Below, piece by piece: positions 60,901 through 64,000 of a DNA stretch of 64,000 nt. Each line of letters begins with the position of its first letter. Positions within the stretch are counted from its first letter, which is position 1. A model generated the notes under the pieces. The model saw nothing but the letters and a program-made list of their open reading frames with translations, was not told where the DNA came from and did no database searches. The stretch is from Lentzea cavernae (GTDB lineage: Bacteria; Actinomycetota; Actinomycetes; Mycobacteriales; Pseudonocardiaceae), in NCBI RefSeq assembly GCF_014653695.1, contig NZ_BNAR01000005.1:434001-498000 (forward strand). The letters run 5' to 3'. A program made the position numbers and the translations under genes.

Positions 60901-62748
60901 CTGGGCGCGCTCGTCGCGGGTGGCCGCACGGTCGTCGTGAGCGACGACGCGATGACCGACCCCCGCGTGCTGCTGCGCGAGACGTCCGAGGCGACCGTGC
61001 TCGAGGTCGTGCCGTCGATGCTGGAGGTCATGCTCGACCTGCTCGAACGCGAACCCCGGCGGCTGCCGCACCTGCGCACGCTGGTGTCCACCGGTGAGGC
61101 CCTGCCGCGCCCGCTCGCCGCGCGCTGGCTGGCCGCGCACCCCGGCGTCGCGCTGGTCAACGCCTACGGCCCCACGGAGGCCTCGGACGACATCACGCAC
61201 CTCACCGTCGACCCGCGCCTCGGTGACGGCACCGTGCCGCTGGGCCACCCGATCCGCAACGCGCGCATCTACGTGGTGGACCGGGCCATCCCGCTCGGTC
61301 CGGCCGCACTCGTGCCGACCGGGGTGAAAGGCGAGATCTGCGTGGCCGGCCCGTGCGTCGGACGCGGGTACGTCAACGACCCCGAGCGCACGGCGGCGGC
61401 GTTCGCCGACGACCCGTTCGAGGGCGGCCGGCTCTACCGCACCGGTGACCTGGGGCGGTGGCTGCCCGACGGCGCGCTGGAGTTCCTGGGCCGCGCGGAC
61501 TCCCAGGTGAAGCTGCGCGGGCACCGCGTGGAACTGGGCGAGGTCGAGGCGGCGCTGGGCGAGGACCCGAGCGTCACCGCCGCCGTCGTGCGGGTGCAGC
61601 GGGCGGCGGGCAGGCCCGAACGGCTCGTCGCCTACGTGGTCGCCGAGCCCGCGCACGCGTTCGACGAGCGGGACGTGCTCGACCGGGTGGCGAAGTCGGT
61701 GCCGGGCTACATGGTGCCGGACGTGGTGCTGCGGCTCGACCGGCTTCCGCTGACCCGCAACGGGAAGGTCGACCGCAAGGCGCTCCCCGAGCCCGAGTGG
61801 ACGACCGCGCGGGCGGAGACCCCGTTGTCCTCGGACACCGAACGGCTAGTGGCGGAGATCTTCGCCGAGGTGCTCGGTGCCGAGGTGCGGGACGCCGCGG
61901 CGGACTTCTTCGAGCTGGGCGGCCATTCGCTGCGCGTGGTCGCGCTGCTCGTGCTGCTGCAGGCGCGGACCGGCATCGAACTTCCGGTCGCGGACGTGTT
62001 CGCCGACCCGACGGTGCGCGGGATCGCCCAGCGGGTCGACCAGGTGCGCGCGTCGGGCGTGTCGGCGGTGCGGGTGCACCACCTGCTCGGCCGGCCGGGC
62101 GACCCACCGGTGTTCCTGTTCCCGCCGATCGCCGGCTGGGGCACCGTCTACCTGGGACTCTCCGAGTCGCTGCCCGGCCACGCCGTGCACGCGTTCGACT
62201 TCGTCGAGGACGAGCACCGGGTCGCCCACTACGCCGACCTCGTCGAACGGCACGCGAACGGCCCGCTCGTGCTCGGCGGGTACTCGGCGGGCGGCAACCT
62301 CGCGTTCGAGGTGGCCCGGGAGCTCGAGAGCCGCGGCCACGACGTCGGCCGGGTCGTGCTGTTCGACTCGATGCCGTGCACGGACTCGGACTCCGAGCAG
62401 ACGGCCGTGCTCGCCGACCGCATCCGCGCGGACATGGCGGAAGGGCTCGCGCTGCTCGACCCGGTGCTGCAACGGGTGTTGTCCGACCCGCACCTGCAGG
62501 AACGGGCCGCCACCAAGCGCGCCCGGTACACCGAGTACTGGAACTCGCTGGCGCACAGGGGAAGCGTCACCGCGCCGATCACGCTGGTGCGGGCCGAGCA
62601 GTCCGCGCTGGACGACGAGGCGCTGGCGGGCTGGCGGCGGTTGACGCCGGAGCTCACCGTCGTCGCGGGCTCCGGCCGGCACGCCGAGATGATGACGGGC
62701 GACCCGGTCGTGCCGAACGCCCTTCTGCTGGGCGAGGTCCTGGGCTGA
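51967..62748 (+). CDS. NRPS 3: C-A-PCP-C-FkbH-VOC-PCP-C-A-PCP-TE
   Basis: A 3593-residue terminating synthetase. After a Pro/Ala/Thr-rich leader (1-45), module 1 has C (about 60-490, HHIIADG), A (about 492-971; code by eye D-A-E-P-T-S-T-V-T-K, not recognised) and PCP (GGTSLS near 1020). Module 2 has C (from 1075, HHIAADG) but no A domain: an FkbH-type HAD unit (about 1498-1998; VDADDTLW, LLSKN, FLDDSAAEC) and a VOC/glyoxalase-fold domain (about 2001-2140) precede the PCP (GGNSLQA). FkbH proteins load glyceryl from 1,3-bisphosphoglycerate. Module 3 has C (HHAVADG), A (code DIWEVTADDK again, Dap/Dab type), PCP (GGHSLR) and a type I thioesterase (GYSAGG, final GRHAEMM). ATG 51967 overlaps the previous stop. 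Confidence 0.9.
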   Translation: MSDTPNATPAASGPTPAAMSSPTANSTPAAASSAAEARRRLLAKRLRGNAKQRSEGPRVGRGALLPVQERLWVHQQVEPGSTAFSICEAVRVDGPLDVAALRDAAVEVSERHETLRTTFHAEDGVAHTLTHESLPPEVTVLDSTVDAAVTRAVTRPFDLTTGPLMRLDVVPDGQAHVLVLSTHHIIADGWSMSLLITELTAAYLRRTGAPIPSPEPLRAHWSNVVRAHQAKSTVDEQLAYWRAELHTLPDRPADESAEGGTVPVALSPASTEALQAACAAHGVTPYMVLLAAFAVVVARRTGTARPVVGMPVAGRQAPEYEALIGYFANTLPISVPVAETGAGLWAACRTAVLGALDHQDVSLSEIAGAVGGHNRPLFQALFALQNYPYEPITSDGLTVTPIPLPKTEAKLDLSLYLYERDGALQGYLEHRLARWSTAQATAIAEDVVRTLTAMLADPAAVLDHDLPAAEQRRLLDAGAGPVRERPVTTVHGLVEASAARAPDAIALVDADGTELSYATLDRRANQLAHRLIASGLRRGERVAVVLPHGAPLVVTLLAVLKAGGAFVPVDPAYPADRVATMTRVAGSVLTIDGELPADDQPAHAPAVEVHPDDLAYVVFTSGSTGVPKGIAVTHRGVVNHNLATVEVFGLTAADRVLHVSSPGFDATIEEIFPALACGATVVARTQDAIDSFTGFDRFVARHRITVLPLPTAYWEGWYEELRAAGTGPARSVRMVTLSGQRVNAVLVRQWECGAATGHVALVNTYGPTEATVTTTTFTVAPDAAAAPRQGEIPIGSPWPNYRTYVVDDRFRLVPDGATGELCVGGVGVSLGYLGAPAATADRFVPDPFAPEPGARMYRTGDYVTRRPDGTLAFVGRIDGQVKVRGNRVETGEVEAVLAAHPAVSQCVVVAYPVGAGDHRLGAHVVLREDVTGDQLAAHVAGRLPAYMVPGGFAVHDTLPLTPHGKVDRRALPEPDVSTSDSEPPAGPTETALAALWREVLGDQPIGRGDDFFGRGGTSLSATALASRIERDLSRALPLRELFANPVLAAMARAVDAAAVSTLAPINPVPDTDLPASPAQRRVYLIQESAREATSYNMPMALRVTEPVDPANVRDALQRLVDRHESLRTTFHLVDGEVRQRVRPHAEAEFTTSVVDGDPDLREQVRPFDLARDTLLRAQWFTTPTSGVLFLDVHHIAADGASVQVLVEEFLALLGGAQLPATGVRYRDFAHWQRLAAPARTPALREHWAARVENLPALTFPYDHDRPAARTFAGFTSTFTVDPATTAALSALARDEGATLNIALLAAYAAALSRYAGQQEVVIGSLVAGRTHPDVDRVVGMFANFLPLRVSLTPGDTFRTLLDRTRDHALADYDHQDLPFEEIVALAGRQHGHNPLFDTMLIFQEDRGRVAATDGYEALPVEHGTSKLDLKLDVFPEPGGSLTVQAEANAALLEPDTVRRFVEHLLELCAEVSAQPDAPLASLAPLSPADQARIDAARRLDLLVVSSFTADPIGAPYLWWCEQFGHRGQVRFGAFGQVFQELLDPASGWHTHPGPALLLVRFEDWPAEERSYTELLAALRSTTAGPRLVAVLPSELEISRRWRRDLAGLPVTVIDLGAALDRSGVAEWDDPEAFALGAVPYTEEFFAVAGTEVARRVLGAVRAPFKVIAVDADDTLWRGVVGEDGPQGVVVDEPARALQELLLRKRSDGMVLVLLSKNAEQDVRDVFAQNTGMVLREEHFTAIRADWRPKHENLAEVVAQLGIGLDSVVFLDDSAAECAAMVAALPQVLTFRVPADARFLDHVWAFDSHQVTDEDRQRAERYRAELRRRDDLEAAPSLTGFLAGLGLRASFTAATPGELDRVAQLTQRTNQFNLSGLRLTRSEVDGRRAHVLRVSDRFGDHGLTGVVLSTVADGALHLDNVLLSCRVLGRTVEEAVLAGVAELCREHGLDRVTADHTATERNQPARAFLDDYGWRPAGGTRWEIPVSALPRRPRYVELSFTAPRTVRFGLDHVGVAVRSLAEARAALTGAGFHETAAAHDPLQRSSLAMFERAGSPRVELVAPDGEDSPTAGLLDRAGERPYHLCYRVDSINEAVESLRAAGIALDAVADAVPAVLFGGRLVQFFSVAGVGLVELVEGPAAEYGSAVVHRIGDAAAERFFTAVGHSTAELVRGPGDPGPLGLRGDVPAFLAAPPAPQRTTTAPRDLPRWQDDQPDVDRLVHRAHHVPLRHVVPVDLITAYRRAAATAGSGEPYVAPRTGTETGVTAAFEQVLGVDQVGVHDSFFALGGNSLQAVTLLAHLNRALGTDLRLQQLFEQPTPAGLATAPAEQGDALVLPVAPEGRVVPATAAQRRFFVLQRIDPGGTQYNLPHLMELTGELDVERVRAAFRALVARHEALRTSFRLDGAELVQVVHDDVRADLAEVAEDLAPQEIFARFVRPFDLEDAPLARMVLVRSPRRSHLLVDIHHAVADGTSIGLLVGEFARLYAGEVLPPVRQYRDWAALERSEQYARRLADSQDHWLSRFAELPQPLDLPADHPRPPVQSAEGDSVRFTVPADVAAGLRRAGQAADTTLFATMLAGLYVTLWRHSGQTDLVVGSPFAGRTVPGTETITGPFLNTLPLRAFVEPGATVADLLGQVRTTVAESLRHQDYPFDDLVERLGVVRDPSRNPLYDVMFAFQNMDLADADLPGVSVRQPDVETGRSLFDLELRARPEGDVVECRLDFAVRLFRRETAEAFVRRFLTVLTGLATPGQALADLDVLGPDERAALVAGLGSREADLPAGATVLSRIEEVAAADPGRTAVVADGTSLSYGELVAGAAAVAGLLAGLRREQVVGVLARRGPAMITAMLGVWRAGGAFVLLDPGQPDERQLGMLTDAGCEVVLAQPGLLSDTLATRFDGRVVPLDLTGPPGDRAPLTQDDLAYVLFTSGSTGRPKGAMVEQRGMLNHMLAKVEDLGLDAGTALVQNAGPSFDIVVWQCLGALVAGGRTVVVSDDAMTDPRVLLRETSEATVLEVVPSMLEVMLDLLEREPRRLPHLRTLVSTGEALPRPLAARWLAAHPGVALVNAYGPTEASDDITHLTVDPRLGDGTVPLGHPIRNARIYVVDRAIPLGPAALVPTGVKGEICVAGPCVGRGYVNDPERTAAAFADDPFEGGRLYRTGDLGRWLPDGALEFLGRADSQVKLRGHRVELGEVEAALGEDPSVTAAVVRVQRAAGRPERLVAYVVAEPAHAFDERDVLDRVAKSVPGYMVPDVVLRLDRLPLTRNGKVDRKALPEPEWTTARAETPLSSDTERLVAEIFAEVLGAEVRDAAADFFELGGHSLRVVALLVLLQARTGIELPVADVFADPTVRGIAQRVDQVRASGVSAVRVHHLLGRPGDPPVFLFPPIAGWGTVYLGLSESLPGHAVHAFDFVEDEHRVAHYADLVERHANGPLVLGGYSAGGNLAFEVARELESRGHDVGRVVLFDSMPCTDSDSEQTAVLADRIRADMAEGLALLDPVLQRVLSDPHLQERAATKRARYTEYWNSLAHRGSVTAPITLVRAEQSALDDEALAGWRRLTPELTVVAGSGRHAEMMTGDPVVPNALLLGEVLG

Positions 62749-62770
62749 GAGCGGTGGCCGGGACCGTGCC

Positions 62771-63256
62771 TCACAGCACGAGCTCGGCCACCACCTCGTC
62801 ACCCTCCACGACGTCGAGCTCCGTGAAACCCAGTGCGGCGTAGAGCTTGCGCGCCGCCACGTTCTCGGGCTGGTAGGACAGTCGCACCCGGACGCAGTCC
62901 GGCTTGGCCGTGAGCCACCGCAGCAGCACGGTCATCGCGGCCCGCCCGAGCCCCTCGCCCTGCCGCGGCGCGTCCACGACCAGCCCACCGACCCAGTGCG
63001 CGCCGTCGTCGGGGTCGTGGCCCCACATGACGTGCCCGACGACGTCGTCGTCCGCGCGAACGCCCAGCGAGGTCCACTCGCCCTCGCGTGAGGACAGCAG
63101 CAGGTAGCGGGCCGCCGAGGGCGCCACGAAGTCGCGCTGGTCGTCGCGCGGCACCACGTCGGCGACCGCGCGCCAGTTGTCGTCGGTGATGGCGGTGAGC
63201 GTCACGAGGCGGCCGCGGGCGTCGCGCACCCCGGAGTCGATCAGGTCGTCGGTCAC
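62771..63256 (-). CDS. GNAT family N-acetyltransferase
   Basis: A 161-residue GNAT protein. The acetyl-CoA loop is APRQGEGLGRAAM (about 96-108), preceded by the strand WVGGLVVD, and the C-terminal ENVAARKLYAALGF is the usual fourth motif. The N-terminal part (ITDDNWRAVADVVPRDDQRDFVAPSA) is that of the diamine acetyltransferase-like (BltD/SpeG-like) group, so a polyamine or amine substrate is possible; self-resistance by acetylating a Dap amine is conceivable. It converges with NRPS 3 across 22 bases. Confidence 0.88.
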   Translation of the reverse strand: MTDDLIDSGVRDARGRLVTLTAITDDNWRAVADVVPRDDQRDFVAPSAARYLLLSSREGEWTSLGVRADDDVVGHVMWGHDPDDGAHWVGGLVVDAPRQGEGLGRAAMTVLLRWLTAKPDCVRVRLSYQPENVAARKLYAALGFTELDVVEGDEVVAELVL

Positions 63257-63278
63257 CGCTCCATGCTGTCAGAAGCAG

Positions 63279-63653
63279 TCAGACCATGGGGGCGAAGAAG
63301 AACGTGTCGCGGCGCTGGAAGAACCCCTTGTCGTTGAAGACGAAGAAGTCGGCGAACCGCAGCGACACCGCGCGCCCGTCCTTCAGCACGCCGTGGAACT
63401 CGCCGTGCACGGCCGCGCGGTCGCCGTCGAGCACGGCGGCGGACACCGAGTGGCTGCCCTCCCGGATGGCCCTTTCCTCACCGTAGAAGCGTTTCAGGCT
63501 CTCGCGGCCCACCAGCGGCGCGTAGCCGGGCCGGTGGTAGACGGCATCTCCAGCGAACAGGTTCAGCAACCCGGTCAGGTCGTGCGCGTCAACTCGTTGG
63601 TAGTACTCGCGAATTCGCTGTTCGCGGACGGTCTGGTCGGTCGCTGCCGTCAT
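63279..63653 (-). CDS. NTF2-like / SnoaL-like protein
   Basis: A 124-residue NTF2-fold protein: IREYYQRVDAHDLTGLLNLFAGDAVYHRPGY, then GRESLKRFYGEERAI and the beta-rich end DFFVFNDKGFFQRRDTFFFAP. Relatives are ketosteroid-isomerase-like cyclases or ligand binders, common beside polyketide and peptide clusters. ATG 63653 lies inside the thioesterase frame (65-base overlap), so the two genes are coupled. A tailoring role is possible but unsupported. Confidence 0.8.
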   Translation of the reverse strand: MTAATDQTVREQRIREYYQRVDAHDLTGLLNLFAGDAVYHRPGYAPLVGRESLKRFYGEERAIREGSHSVSAAVLDGDRAAVHGEFHGVLKDGRAVSLRFADFFVFNDKGFFQRRDTFFFAPMV

Positions 63654-64000
63654 TGGAGCCCCCGTGTTCCCGGCCGGTGCCCAGCAAAGTGTCCTCGATG
63701 ATGGCCATCAGCTCGTCCAGGTGGTGGTGCAGGTAGAAATGCCCGCCGGAGAACCAGCGGGCGGTGCTCCGGCCGGTGCTGAGGTCCGCCCACCGCGCCA
63801 GCCGTTCGCCCTCGGTGTCCGGGTCCTGCTCACCGCCGAGAGCGGTGACCGGCACGGCGAACGCGGGGCGCTCGGGGTGCCGGTAGGTCTCGCAGAGCTC
63901 GTAGTCCGCCTTGAGCACGCGCAGCAACAACCCCATCAGCTCCGGGTGGTCGAGCACCTCGCTGGCCGTGCCCTGCAACTGCACGATGTGGTCCTGGAAC
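63589..64000 (-). CDS. Type II thioesterase, 5' end outside window
   Basis: The C-terminal 137 residues of an alpha/beta-hydrolase thioesterase of the GrsT type: LLRVLKADYELCETYRH (lid and cap), the Asp-bearing strand VPVTALGGEQDPD, and the catalytic His in FSGGHFYLHHH. TEII proteins clear misloaded carrier domains in NRPS lines. The reading frame continues past the window edge, where the GxSxG nucleophile must lie. The tail after the lid (GREHGGSNDGSDRP and on) overlaps the next gene. Confidence 0.88.
   Translation of the reverse strand, partial: FQDHIVQLQGTASEVLDHPELMGLLLRVLKADYELCETYRHPERPAFAVPVTALGGEQDPDTEGERLARWADLSTGRSTARWFSGGHFYLHHHLDELMAIIEDTLLGTGREHGGSNDGSDRPDRPRTANSRVLPTS

Noticed and set aside
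27258..62748. Viomycin/capreomycin-type tuberactinomycin cluster
   Set aside because: Dap and beta-lysine-type genes are shared, but FAAL, FkbH-VOC, Asn and LYS2-like domains and a TE-ended line do not fit, and no capreomycidine genes are seen.
1..64000. tRNA, rRNA, CRISPR, insertion sequences or integrase sites
   Set aside because: None were visible by eye on either strand. Weak ones cannot be excluded without a search tool.

Overview
The window is very GC-rich, densely packed DNA with frequent GTG and TTG starts, stop/start overlaps of the ATGA or TGATG type, and many SARP/TetR/AraC-era actinomycete gene families. It most resembles an actinomycete of the Pseudonocardiales (Lentzea, Saccharothrix or Actinosynnema type). 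That placement is inferred from style and from the repeated palindrome TCCACWGTGGA, not from a marker gene. I saw no rRNA, tRNA, CRISPR array or insertion sequence.

Region 1 (1-2652) holds the end of a beta-lactamase-fold esterase, then a SnoaL-like/DUF417 pair divergent from its probable TetR repressor. Positions 2642-3125 look like a decayed gene.

Region 2 (3149-19984) is the least familiar part. Leftward runs a three-gene set: an unknown protein, a multi-pass M48 zinc protease, and an NLR-like STAND ATPase with TPRs. Divergently, rightward, runs a chain of nine coupled reading frames (8647-19984): a sigma-factor-like protein, a 31-residue micro-ORF, a C39-peptidase-like protein that seems to have lost its catalytic His, an unknown protein, a probable pseudo-GTPase with a membrane hairpin, two different dynamin-like GTPases, an Hsp70/actin-fold protein and a HerA-type ATPase. 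The layout suggests a membrane-remodelling conflict or stress system. I do not know a described system with this composition.

Region 3 (20029-27071) is ordinary accessory chromosome: a CPBP protease, an NmrA-type reductase divergent from an AraC regulator, an SDR divergent from a MerR regulator, a TetR regulator, an MFS exporter and a secreted epoxide-hydrolase-like enzyme. Several good operator palindromes lie here.

Region 4 (27139-62748, with flanking 62771-64000) is a nonribosomal lipopeptide cluster. Precursor genes come first: a lysine-2,3-aminomutase-like radical SAM enzyme, SbnA/SbnB-like 2,3-diaminopropionate (Dap) enzymes, an MbtH protein and a B12-type radical SAM enzyme. Then come a membrane M28 peptidase and a fused ABC exporter. 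Three giant synthetases follow: FAAL-ACP-C-A-PCP-PCP; C-A-PCP x3; and C-A-PCP-C-FkbH-VOC-PCP-C-A-PCP-TE. By eye the A-domain codes read as Val-like, Asn, Dap/Dab-like, LYS2-like, unknown, (glyceryl by FkbH), Dap/Dab-like. The product is therefore probably an acylated hepta-unit peptide or depsipeptide carrying Dap and a glycerate-derived unit. A GNAT acetyltransferase, an NTF2-like protein and the end of a type II thioesterase close the window on the opposite strand.
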